A DNA stretch of 64,000 nucleotides. It comes from an uncultured Prevotellaceae bacterium (GTDB lineage: Bacteria > Bacteroidota > Bacteroidia > Bacteroidales > Bacteroidaceae). Shown one piece after another: positions 37,129-44,955 of this stretch (its first letter is position 1; each line of letters opens with the position of its first letter). The stretch spans positions 41,423 through 105,422 of the forward strand of contig CAMHJQ010000009.1 in assembly GCA_946185485.1 (NCBI GenBank), in the 5' to 3' direction. A program made the position numbers and the translations under genes. The notes under the pieces are model-generated. The model made no database searches. It had not been told where the DNA came from and was given only the letters and a program-made list of their open reading frames with translations.

Positions 37129-38526
37129 ATGAAAAGGATACTGACCATTATAACGGCAACCATGCTCTCAGTGGGAGCATGGGCCGTTGACGACCTCACG
37201 CTCAACGTGGCTCAGACCGTTGCCTTTGGTGACTGGGGCTTCTCTAACGAGGCTGCACCCACCATCAATCTGGGCAACTGGGCCAGCGGTGGCGGCTGGC
37301 AGTTTGACACAGCCCTGAGCCAGGACGACTACTGCGGTGTGGACATCGCTTTCAATGCCACCACCGAGACCCACGTCACCTTCTTCATCGACTACGAGGG
37401 CGGTGCTGAACAAAGCATCGACGTGCCTACGGGCAGCACCGGCATCAAGGCCGATTTTGCCTTCGACGGCGGCATCACGAAGATTGGCTTCAAGTATGGC
37501 GACTGGGAGGATGCAACCAAGAAAGATGCTGCCAGCATCACCATCACCAGTGCCGTGGTGAAGGCTCACAGCACGGGTGAGGTCGTCGAACTGGCCTTTG
37601 CCGACCTGAACGACGATACGAAGGACGAAGCCAGCAAGGCTATCACCCTGAATCGATATGTATCCTCTCCCTGTTGGACCTTCAACCCTGCCCTCAGCAG
37701 CAGCGACTATGAGAAGGTGGTAGTGACCTTCGCCGAGGCCATCCCCGAGGAGGGTCTGACGCTGCGTGTCAATGGCGAAGACGCCGCTGGCCTTGTCTGT
37801 GGTGCCACCAAGGTAACATACTACTTCTACGCTGGTGGGAGCATCGAGTCCATCGGATTCTTCTACAGTTGGAACAGCAAGCAAGGTGATACCGACGAGG
37901 CTCCTACTGCCACGCTGAAGATTGCCAAGGTCGAGCTGGTGAAGAGTACTGAATTGGTAAGGCTTGTAGGAACCGATGACAACGATGATGTCTACACCAA
38001 AGTCTACACTGTAGGTCCGAACAGGCTGAGCATCAGCGTGGAGAAGACACAGGACGACGGTGAACTGTCAAAAACGGCCCATGGCACCGTGACAGCCACG
38101 GGAGAGGTGACAGACGAAGGTATAGTCATCACGCTGACCCCAACTCCGGTTTCAGGCTATGAGATTGACAAGATTGTGGTGGAGAGAGTTGCTTCACCGG
38201 TAAATGCTGATGCCCCCCGGCGGAGGGCTCCGGACATTCCCATCGTGTTAGACCCCGTTTCCACTAATGTGGAAATAGACAATGCCACATGGTCATTCAC
38301 TATGGACGGCACCATGCTTGTCACGGCCACGTTCGTCAAGACAACAGTCACCGCCATCAATCCTGCAGAATGGTCAAAGTCTGACGGTCAGTCTGACAGT
38401 CAGTGGTACGACCTACAGGGCCGCCGTATTGGAAGTGCGGAAGCAAATTCTTCACTCTTCACTCTTCACTCTTCACTTAAAAAGGGCATCTACATCATTA
38501 ATGGCAAAAAGATTGTTATTAGGTAA
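37129..38526 (+). CDS. Secreted modular protein: GWGF modules, InlB-type repeat, tail
   Basis: Signal peptide MKRILTIITATMLSVGAWA, module A (~20-155, including WASGGGWQFDTALSQDDYCG), module B (~160-280, with NPALSSSDYEKVVVTFAEAI), a divergent InlB-type repeat (~300-410: TVTATGEVTDEGIVITLTPT then NATWSFTMDGTMLVTATF) and the tail ending GIYIINGKKIVIR. The tail is split: between YDLQGRRIG and KKGIYIING lies NSSLFTLHSSL, encoded by a TTCACTC repeat at 38448-38478. The gene begins 37 bases after the 34836 gene and shares its operator. The role is as for its neighbours: predicted binding without catalysis. Confidence 0.75.
   Translation: MKRILTIITATMLSVGAWAVDDLTLNVAQTVAFGDWGFSNEAAPTINLGNWASGGGWQFDTALSQDDYCGVDIAFNATTETHVTFFIDYEGGAEQSIDVPTGSTGIKADFAFDGGITKIGFKYGDWEDATKKDAASITITSAVVKAHSTGEVVELAFADLNDDTKDEASKAITLNRYVSSPCWTFNPALSSSDYEKVVVTFAEAIPEEGLTLRVNGEDAAGLVCGATKVTYYFYAGGSIESIGFFYSWNSKQGDTDEAPTATLKIAKVELVKSTELVRLVGTDDNDDVYTKVYTVGPNRLSISVEKTQDDGELSKTAHGTVTATGEVTDEGIVITLTPTPVSGYEIDKIVVERVASPVNADAPRRRAPDIPIVLDPVSTNVEIDNATWSFTMDGTMLVTATFVKTTVTAINPAEWSKSDGQSDSQWYDLQGRRIGSAEANSSLFTLHSSLKKGIYIINGKKIVIR
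38448..38478 (+). repeat. TTCTTCACTC tandem repeat inside a secreted-protein tail
   Basis: Repeated CTTCACT units, in frame, splitting the conserved C-terminal tail. Same family as the repeats at 54132 and 54268. Confidence 0.7.
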
Positions 38527-38572
38527 GGTTAGTTAGTAGCTTTATTAGTTAGTAGTTTTTTCATGGTTGGGA

Positions 38573-38603
38573 GGGACGCATCGAGCGAGATGCGTCCCCC
38601 TGT
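38573..38603 (+). terminator. Terminator-like hairpin, twin of 34648-34686
   Basis: GGGACGCATC pairs with GATGCGTCCC with the same GAGCGA loop. The U-run is weak here (TGTTTCCCC), so it may be leaky. Confidence 0.65.
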
Positions 38604-38634
38604 TTCCCCTCAAAACATCGACTTCCCCCTCCAT

Positions 38635-38699
38635 GTTACAAATGAATAGCCTTGTGTTACAAACGAATATTCCTGTACGCGCGTATTGTAGTATCTTTG
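38635..38699 (+). promoter_or_regulatory. HTCS operator copy 4 plus -7 box (38749 gene)
   Basis: Repeats at 38635 (GTTACAAATGAATAG) and 38656 (GTTACAAACGAATAT) are 21 bp apart. TATCTTTG at 38692 is 36 bp after the second. Confidence 0.85.
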
Positions 38700-38748
38700 C
38701 AATCGAAATTTGATAATATCAATAACCAATCAATAAAAACAAAAAACA

Positions 38749-41073
38749 ATGAAACGAAGAATTTTACTATTCATGATGACCGCCCTGCTCTCAGTGGGAG
38801 CGTGGGCAGAGAACCTGTGGAGTGGTGAAGAAACTGTAACTTGGTCATCAGGTGTATTCAAACTTGAAACAGCATCAAAAGGTCTGTCATCAGGAGATGT
38901 CCTGATTTTCACTATTTCAGAAAAAACCAGCGATGATGGTCTCCAAATATGTGAACACAATAGCGCTAATCTATATTGGGCTGGCAAAACATTAGAGACA
39001 ATATCGACACAGACTGGTACAATCAAGATGGTTGTTACAGATGCCATTGCAACAGCAGCAGAAACTGAACTGTGGATAGCTGGTAACGGATTCACTATCA
39101 CATCGGTTGACCTTGAGAAAAAAACTTGTGTTAATGTTTATACAAATGAATCAGGGTTTCATATGGACTACTGGTATATGTTGTTAGATTCTCAAAAGCT
39201 CAAGTATGCTAAGGTTGGTGACTACTTACGTGTTACAATAAGTGCAGTTGGAAATAATGAAAACTGGCGAAAACTTTTTATACAAGACAAAGCAGAACAA
39301 GCACATGATGCAAATTATACAGGAAATATTTTATATACCTGCGAAGGAGCCCGTCTGACTACAGGCAAGTTAGACATATGGTTAACAAATGATATGATTA
39401 CACTTATTCAGGCAAATAGTTTGTATATTGGAGGTTTTGAATACTACTTTACTGCTGTTGACCTCTTCTGTGCTTATGATGTTGCTATAAACGATATGAC
39501 AAACGGAACCGTAAGTACAGACAAGTCGAGAGCAGTGCCTGGCGAAACCGTCACGCTGACTCCCGTTCCCGACGGAAACTATGAGTTAGGTACGCTGACC
39601 GTAACCGACGAGAATAGCGCAAGCGTAACTGTAACGGACAATCACGACGGCACCTATTCCTTCACCATGCCTGCAACGGCAGTGACGGTGAACGCAACCT
39701 TTAACCATTTCTCAGCAGTGACACTCGACACGGAAGACATAAAACTTACTAAAAGTGAGCGTAGTAATGGAGACAATGGTACAGTAAACCTCTGGATTCA
39801 TAACACCGAGGAGAATGGATGGGATTTAACTATCGGCAGACCGGTTTCATCAAGCGAATTCTCTGGTGTGAAGGTGGAATACACACAAGCATTTAATGTC
39901 CAAATGGTTATAACCTACGCTGATGGCACTTTCGATACTCAATCATTTACAGCAGAATCAGTTTCTAATTATTCTGACGTAGTCAATTTCGCTTCAGGTA
40001 AAATTGTGACATCCATCAAGTTCCGCAAACCTACTCCTGGCGATAATGGTATGATTCAGTTCAAGAGTAGAACCGCCGTTTCACTGCAAATCAAAGACAA
40101 CGCTACCTACACAACACCGACCACCAGCATGACACTGACCTACGAGACGCTGGAGGATACAGGTAACGGTAGCGTGACCTACAACACAAAAGACAAGACA
40201 TTCACCATCACTGGAGGTGATGCTGCCCATTGGGCTTTCTGGGACTTCACCCTGCCTATTCCCACCAGCTTGTATAAAGGCATTAACTTCACGCTGACGG
40301 AAGCCCCTGCAGGCAGTGCCATTGAAATAATCTATGCTGACGAAACGACGCAGCAGGTAAATATTGAGAACGCAGTTTCGTCAGAAACAGGAACAAACTT
40401 CAATGTCAATTTCGACCGGATTGGAAACGTCACACGCATCAGATTCGCAGGTACAGGAACCTACAAGATGGGTACTTGCACGGCTAAGCCCGCGAAATAC
40501 CAGGTCACGGTATCTGCACACAAGTATGCCACCTTCGGTGACCTCGGCAGTCCTGATGTCATCGACTATTCTACAGCATCAGGTCTTAAAGCCTATATTG
40601 CATACGTAGCAGAAGGCAAGGTAAAACTGGAAGAAGTCAGCAAGGCTTCGGCCAATACTGCTGTCATCCTCTATGCCAATGTCGCAGAGGATACCTCATA
40701 TACGGTGACAACAACCGAAGAGAGTGCTAGCACTACTGAACATACCAACAACCTGCATATAAGCGACGGCAATGTGACGGGCGACGAGAGCACCATCTAC
40801 GTGCTGGCTAACGGCACGAAAGGTGTGGGCTTCTACCTGCTGAAGAGTGGCGATAAATTGGCAGCCGGCAAGGCTTATCTGAAGGTTCAGAATGGCGTCG
40901 CCCAAGCCCGTCAGTTCATCGGCTTCGGCGATGACAACGAGACAACAGGCATTCAGACAATTGACAATGGACAATTGACAATTGATAATTATTTCGACCT
41001 GCAGGGTCGCCGCGTGGCTCAGCCCACCAAGGGTCTGTACATCGTGAATGGTAAAAAGGTAATCATCAAATAA
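38749..41073 (+). CDS. Secreted modular protein of unknown domains with InlB-type repeat and tail
   Basis: The signal peptide (MKRRILLFMMTALLSVGAWA) is almost identical in DNA to that of the 34836 gene, but the mature N-terminus is different. Two sandwich-like regions (~22-125 with DVLIFTISEKTSDDGLQI, and ~128-245 with YLRVTISAVGNNENWRKLFI) lie in DNA clearly richer in A/T than the neighbours. A divergent InlB-type repeat follows (~250-320), then two more sandwich regions, a 'YATFGDLGSPDVIDYSTASG ... STIYVLANGTKGVGFYLL' module shared with the 41489 protein, and the tail FDLQGRRVAQPTKGLYIVNG. There is no catalytic motif. Operator copy 4 controls it and a small acidic ORF follows 21 bases later. 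It is a likely surface-binding protein with a swapped N-terminal part. Confidence 0.7.
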   Translation: MKRRILLFMMTALLSVGAWAENLWSGEETVTWSSGVFKLETASKGLSSGDVLIFTISEKTSDDGLQICEHNSANLYWAGKTLETISTQTGTIKMVVTDAIATAAETELWIAGNGFTITSVDLEKKTCVNVYTNESGFHMDYWYMLLDSQKLKYAKVGDYLRVTISAVGNNENWRKLFIQDKAEQAHDANYTGNILYTCEGARLTTGKLDIWLTNDMITLIQANSLYIGGFEYYFTAVDLFCAYDVAINDMTNGTVSTDKSRAVPGETVTLTPVPDGNYELGTLTVTDENSASVTVTDNHDGTYSFTMPATAVTVNATFNHFSAVTLDTEDIKLTKSERSNGDNGTVNLWIHNTEENGWDLTIGRPVSSSEFSGVKVEYTQAFNVQMVITYADGTFDTQSFTAESVSNYSDVVNFASGKIVTSIKFRKPTPGDNGMIQFKSRTAVSLQIKDNATYTTPTTSMTLTYETLEDTGNGSVTYNTKDKTFTITGGDAAHWAFWDFTLPIPTSLYKGINFTLTEAPAGSAIEIIYADETTQQVNIENAVSSETGTNFNVNFDRIGNVTRIRFAGTGTYKMGTCTAKPAKYQVTVSAHKYATFGDLGSPDVIDYSTASGLKAYIAYVAEGKVKLEEVSKASANTAVILYANVAEDTSYTVTTTEESASTTEHTNNLHISDGNVTGDESTIYVLANGTKGVGFYLLKSGDKLAAGKAYLKVQNGVAQARQFIGFGDDNETTGIQTIDNGQLTIDNYFDLQGRRVAQPTKGLYIVNGKKVIIK

Positions 41074-41094
41074 AAACATAGGAGGACAGCAACA

Positions 41095-41265
41095 ATGAAA
41101 AAGACATATAATGCACCTGAGATGAAGGTGGTGAAGATTCAGACCGCAGCCGGTATGCTGGCAGGATCACCAACAATGGACTTGAACAGCAGCGAAACGG
41201 CGGTTAGCGGAAGCGCTGCCCTGTCGCGCGAAAGCGGTGGCAGTTTTTGGGACGATGACGAATAA
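41095..41265 (+). CDS. Small acidic protein, 56 aa, 'MKKxYxxPxMxV...LSR...WDDDE' type
   Basis: The product starts MKKTYNAPEMKVVKIQTAAG, has a central MLAGSPTMDL, then ALSRESGGSFWDDDE at the end. A strong ribosome binding site (AGGAGG at 41080-41085) sits 9 bases before the ATG, unlike nearly all other genes here. It begins 21 bases after the 38749 gene and ends before a clear terminator, so it is the last gene of that HTCS-controlled operon. A paralogue follows the next large gene at 44645. There is no signal peptide and no domain I know. The conserved ends and variable middle hint at a processed or partner peptide, but no function can be assigned. Confidence 0.75.
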   Translation: MKKTYNAPEMKVVKIQTAAGMLAGSPTMDLNSSETAVSGSAALSRESGGSFWDDDE

Positions 41266-41289
41266 ATAGTATCCGTCCGCACACAATAG

Positions 41290-41334
41290 AAGGCTGTGAC
41301 GCGATGCCCCGAAGCATCTGGTCACAGCCTTTTC
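41290..41334 (+). terminator. Rho-independent terminator
   Basis: AAGGCTGTGAC pairs with GTCACAGCCTT, with an inner GATGC/GCATC hairpin and TTTT after. Confidence 0.85.
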
Positions 41335-41388
41335 TCGTGGTATGATACAGTACGAAAGAACTTGCTCAGATACCGATGTCTGTTCTTT

Positions 41389-41453
41389 GTTACAAATAAA
41401 TAGTCTCGCGTTACAGATGAATAGCCCTGTGTGCTGGATTAATGCTATTTTTG
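41389..41453 (+). promoter_or_regulatory. HTCS operator copy 5 plus -7 box (41489 gene)
   Basis: Repeats at 41389 (GTTACAAATAAATAG) and 41410 (GTTACAGATGAATAG) are 21 bp apart. TATTTTTG at 41446 is 36 bp after the second. Confidence 0.85.
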
Positions 41454-41488
41454 CACTCAGATTACATCAATAATTAAAAACAAAGATT

Positions 41489-44400
41489 ATGAAACGAATT
41501 CTGTTTTTCATCATGGCTACCGTGCTCTCAGTGGGAGCGTGGGCAGCAGACGACTTGACCCTCAACCCGTCTGAGACCGTATCCTTTGGCGACTGGGGCT
41601 TCGACAACTCCGGCGCACCCACGCTTGTCTTCGGCAACTATGCCGGCGGTGGTGGCTGGCAGTTTGCCACCCCGTTGAGCCAGGACGACTATTGCGGTGT
41701 GGACATTGCCTTCGAGGCTACCACCGAGACGCACGTCACCTTCTTTATCGACTACGAGGGCGGTGCCGAGCAAAGCATCGACGTGCCTACGGGCAGCACC
41801 GGCATCAAGGCCGGCTTCGCCTTCACCGGTAGCATCACCAAAATTGGCTTCAAGTATGGCGACTGGGAGGCTACTGCCAATCCTGACGGTTGCAGCATCA
41901 CCATCACCAGCGCCGTGGTGAAGGCCAACAGCACGGGCGAAGTGTCGCAACTGGCCTTTGCCAACCTGGGCGGTACGAAGGACGAGACGGAGCAGAGCGT
42001 CACCATCAGCAAGTACGACTGGAGTGCCTACTGGACACTCAGCCCAGCTATCTATAGCGATGACTACGAGAAGATTGTCGTGACCTTTGCCGAGGCTATC
42101 CCTGTAGATGGTCTGACCATCAATGCAGAGGTGGAGGGCGATGAGAGCTGGTGCGGCACCGCCATCGGCAGCCTCACCAAGGGTGGCACCAAGGCCACGG
42201 CCTACTTCAGCGCACTGCCCCGCAAGAACATCACGAAGGTTGGTTTCTTCCTCGACTGGCAGGCAGAAAGCGCCACGCTGAAGATTGCCAAGGTGGAACT
42301 GTACAAGAAGGCTTCAACAGAGCCAGAGGTATATGAGGACGTCACGCTGTCGGTGGCTGACCTGCAACTGCCGGAATGGGGCGCTACGAAGGATGCCGAC
42401 GAGAAGAGCTGCACCTTCGGTGGCATCTGGGACGAGAACTACTGGACGGTGGGCGGTCTCAGAACCGATATCTATACCCGCGTGGACCTGACCTTTGCAC
42501 AGCCCGTTAATTATTATAAGGTACGCGTGAAGGCCGTCTATAGCGACAACAGCGAGACCGACACCGAGATTACCTACGGTGCCCAGAGCCATAGCGTGAA
42601 GCTTACTGCAGGCAAGCGGCTCGTGAAGCTCACCATGAAGCAGTTCGACCAGAAGAACCTCAATGGAGGCGCAACGGTGAAGCTCTACTTCAACGACATC
42701 ATCATCCGCACGGCGGAATCGGCTGCTGCCGTCACACCGAAGACGTGGACATCGTCGTTCAAGTTGGGCACCGACAGGGCTAACCCCTTGCTCGACTTCC
42801 ATTACATTGCCGACCCGACAGCCATCGAATACGAAGGCCGCCTATACGTCTATGGCACCAACGACCACCAGCAGTACGAGGCTGGCACGGCATCGAACAC
42901 CTACGAGGCTATCAACTCGCTCGTCGTCATCTCTACCGACGACATGGTGAACTGGACCTACCACGGAACGATTGACGTGAAGGGCGTAGCCCCCTGGATC
43001 ATGGCATCGTGGGCTCCCACCATCATCAGCAAACCGCAAAGCGACGGTTCGACCCTTTTCTCGCTCTACTTCTCCGACAGCGGAAGGGGAACGGGTGTCA
43101 TTCAGGCCAAGTCGCCTGTAGGCCCCTGGACATCACCGCGCACAGATGACCTGACCGGCGGCTTCGACCCGGGTGCTGTCATCGACGCTAACGGCGACGG
43201 CTGGCTGGCCTACGGCACCGGCGAGTCGTACATCGTGAAACTGGGCGACGACCTCCATTCCATTGATGCAGATCCCGTCAAGCTGAATGCTCCCTTCTAC
43301 TTCGAGGCCAACGAACTGAACTATATCGGCGGCAAGTACGTGCATACCTATAACAACGACTGGAGCGACCACGAGCCGTGGACCTACGGCGGCACGAAGC
43401 CCACTGGCTGCAGCATGAACTACTTCACCACCACCACTCCGCTCGACAAGGACTCATGGGTCTATGGTGCCAACTACTTCAAGAACACCGGCGAGAACGG
43501 CATGAACTACGGCAACAACCACACCCACCTGCACAAGTACCAGGGCAAGTGGTACCTGTTCTACCAGTCTAACGACCTCGAGCCGTCACTGGGTACCAAC
43601 GGCGGTTTCCGCAGCCTCTTTGTCGATGAGATTGAGGTGGACGAAGAGAACGTCGTCATCAGCGAGTGTACCCCGACCTTCACGGGCGTGAAAGCCATCA
43701 AGAACTTCGATCCCTATACAAAGCAGTATGCCGCTACCTGTGCCGCCACCTACGGCATCGTCTTTGAGCAGGCAGAGGGCAACGGTCATACCGTGGCCAA
43801 GGTCGGATCGCCCAACATGACAGCCGACGTGCCTACCGAGGGCATCATCGAGGTGCGCAACGTAGCGTTCTCTGCTGGCATGAAGGCCCTGAAGTGCCTG
43901 GTGAAGGGTTCGGGCAGCGTGACCCTGCGCATCGACGACACCGACATCGCTACCATCAACAGCACAGGCAGCAGCTGGCAACAGAAGACCGCCCTCTGCA
44001 CCGGCAGCGTGAGCGGCACGAAGACCATCCAGTTCGTACTGACGGGCAGCGTGCAGTTCGACACCTGGCAGATTCTGACCTCTCCCACCGTCAGCATCGA
44101 CGCTACCGCCGGCTATGCCACCTTCGGCTATGCCGATGCAGCCCTCGACCTGACCGACGTGGATGCCTACGCCGTCACCGTGAGCGACGACAAGGCACAG
44201 TTGCACAGCATCCAGGGCAAGAAGATTCCCGCTGGCACGGGCATCATCCTGAAAGGCTCTGGCGACGTGACCATCCCCCTGACCTTCGACAGCACCGACG
44301 AGGTGGGCGACAACGCACTGCTGGTGAGCGACGGCACCGTAGCCGCCGACCTGAGCACCATCTACGTGCTGGCCAAGGGCAACAACGGCGTGGGCTTCTA

Positions 44401-44629
44401 TCTGCTGAAAGATGGCTACGTGCATAAGGGTAAGGCTTATTTAAAGATACTCCCCAGTACCAGTGTGCGTCAGTTCATCGGCTTCGGTGATGACACCACC
44501 GGTATTTCTGTAATTGACAATGGAAAATTGACAATTGACAATTATTACGACCTGCAGGGTCGCCGCGTAGCTAACCCAAGCAAGGGTCTCTACATCGTAA
44601 ATGGTAAGAAAGTAGTCATTACTAAATAA
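41489..44629 (+). CDS. Multimodular exported GH43 enzyme with GWGF modules and tail
   Basis: Signal peptide MKRILFFIMATVLSVGAWA, module A (~20-155), module B (~160-280) and a third sandwich (~284-400) nearly the same as module 2 of the GH43-GH5 protein. The GH43 propeller (~413-725) is almost identical to the one at 30.9-31.9 kb, with the same candidate acids (HYIADPTAI, FDPGAVIDANGDG, YFEANELNY). A CBM6-like sandwich follows (~742-865). Instead of GH5 there is a 'YATFGYADAALDLTDVDAYA ... STIYVLAKGNNGVGFYLL' module and the tail YDLQGRRVANPSKGLYIVNG. The two GH43 genes are recent duplicates with swapped ends. The likely activity is release of arabinose, xylose or galactose side groups. A small acidic ORF follows 15 bases later. 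Confidence 0.85.
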   Translation: MKRILFFIMATVLSVGAWAADDLTLNPSETVSFGDWGFDNSGAPTLVFGNYAGGGGWQFATPLSQDDYCGVDIAFEATTETHVTFFIDYEGGAEQSIDVPTGSTGIKAGFAFTGSITKIGFKYGDWEATANPDGCSITITSAVVKANSTGEVSQLAFANLGGTKDETEQSVTISKYDWSAYWTLSPAIYSDDYEKIVVTFAEAIPVDGLTINAEVEGDESWCGTAIGSLTKGGTKATAYFSALPRKNITKVGFFLDWQAESATLKIAKVELYKKASTEPEVYEDVTLSVADLQLPEWGATKDADEKSCTFGGIWDENYWTVGGLRTDIYTRVDLTFAQPVNYYKVRVKAVYSDNSETDTEITYGAQSHSVKLTAGKRLVKLTMKQFDQKNLNGGATVKLYFNDIIIRTAESAAAVTPKTWTSSFKLGTDRANPLLDFHYIADPTAIEYEGRLYVYGTNDHQQYEAGTASNTYEAINSLVVISTDDMVNWTYHGTIDVKGVAPWIMASWAPTIISKPQSDGSTLFSLYFSDSGRGTGVIQAKSPVGPWTSPRTDDLTGGFDPGAVIDANGDGWLAYGTGESYIVKLGDDLHSIDADPVKLNAPFYFEANELNYIGGKYVHTYNNDWSDHEPWTYGGTKPTGCSMNYFTTTTPLDKDSWVYGANYFKNTGENGMNYGNNHTHLHKYQGKWYLFYQSNDLEPSLGTNGGFRSLFVDEIEVDEENVVISECTPTFTGVKAIKNFDPYTKQYAATCAATYGIVFEQAEGNGHTVAKVGSPNMTADVPTEGIIEVRNVAFSAGMKALKCLVKGSGSVTLRIDDTDIATINSTGSSWQQKTALCTGSVSGTKTIQFVLTGSVQFDTWQILTSPTVSIDATAGYATFGYADAALDLTDVDAYAVTVSDDKAQLHSIQGKKIPAGTGIILKGSGDVTIPLTFDSTDEVGDNALLVSDGTVAADLSTIYVLAKGNNGVGFYLLKDGYVHKGKAYLKILPSTSVRQFIGFGDDTTGISVIDNGKLTIDNYYDLQGRRVANPSKGLYIVNGKKVVITK

Positions 44630-44644
44630 TGGAGGAATAAGCAA

Positions 44645-44833
44645 ATGAAAAAGAGATATATGCAGCCCACCATGGAGGTGGCAGAGATCGAAACACGACA
44701 GCCAATGCTGGCAGCCTCAGGATTTAGCATAAACAACAACACAGACGATGCTGTCGAGAATGGTCAACAGTTGTCGCGCCGTCATGGATACGATTGGGAC
44801 GATGACGAGGATGAGGAAGAAGACATCCTTTAA
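44645..44833 (+). CDS. Small acidic protein, 62 aa, paralogue of 41095 ORF
   Basis: The product starts MKKRYMQPTMEVAEIETRQP, continues MLAASGFSINNN and ends LSRRHGYDWDDDEDEEEDIL. It shares MKK-Y--P-M-V--I-T, MLA-S, LSR and WDDDE with the ORF at 41095 but little else. GGAGGA at 44631-44636 is a strong ribosome binding site, 8 bases before the ATG. It is the last gene of the operator copy 5 operon and is followed by a strong terminator. It has no signal peptide or known domain. The extreme acidic end could bind metal or a basic partner; this is a guess. Confidence 0.75.
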   Translation: MKKRYMQPTMEVAEIETRQPMLAASGFSINNNTDDAVENGQQLSRRHGYDWDDDEDEEEDIL

Positions 44834-44860
44834 GTGGTAAACCAGCCACACAGACATCTT

Positions 44861-44907
44861 AAAAAGACTATGCCAGGTGACATCCGCATCCTGGCATAGT
44901 CTTTTTT
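44861..44907 (+). terminator. Rho-independent terminator
   Basis: AAAAAGACTATGCCAGG pairs perfectly with CCTGGCATAGTCTTTTT (17 bp). Confidence 0.9.
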
Positions 44908-44955
44908 CGTTCGCTCATCACGGGCATACTCTAATGGGGCGAGCGTTTTTATAGC

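Noticed and set aside
33605..44629. Calling the C-terminal tails a proven type IX secretion signal
   Set aside because: They are shorter than the usual sorting domain and no secretion gene is in the window, so only the likeness is reported.
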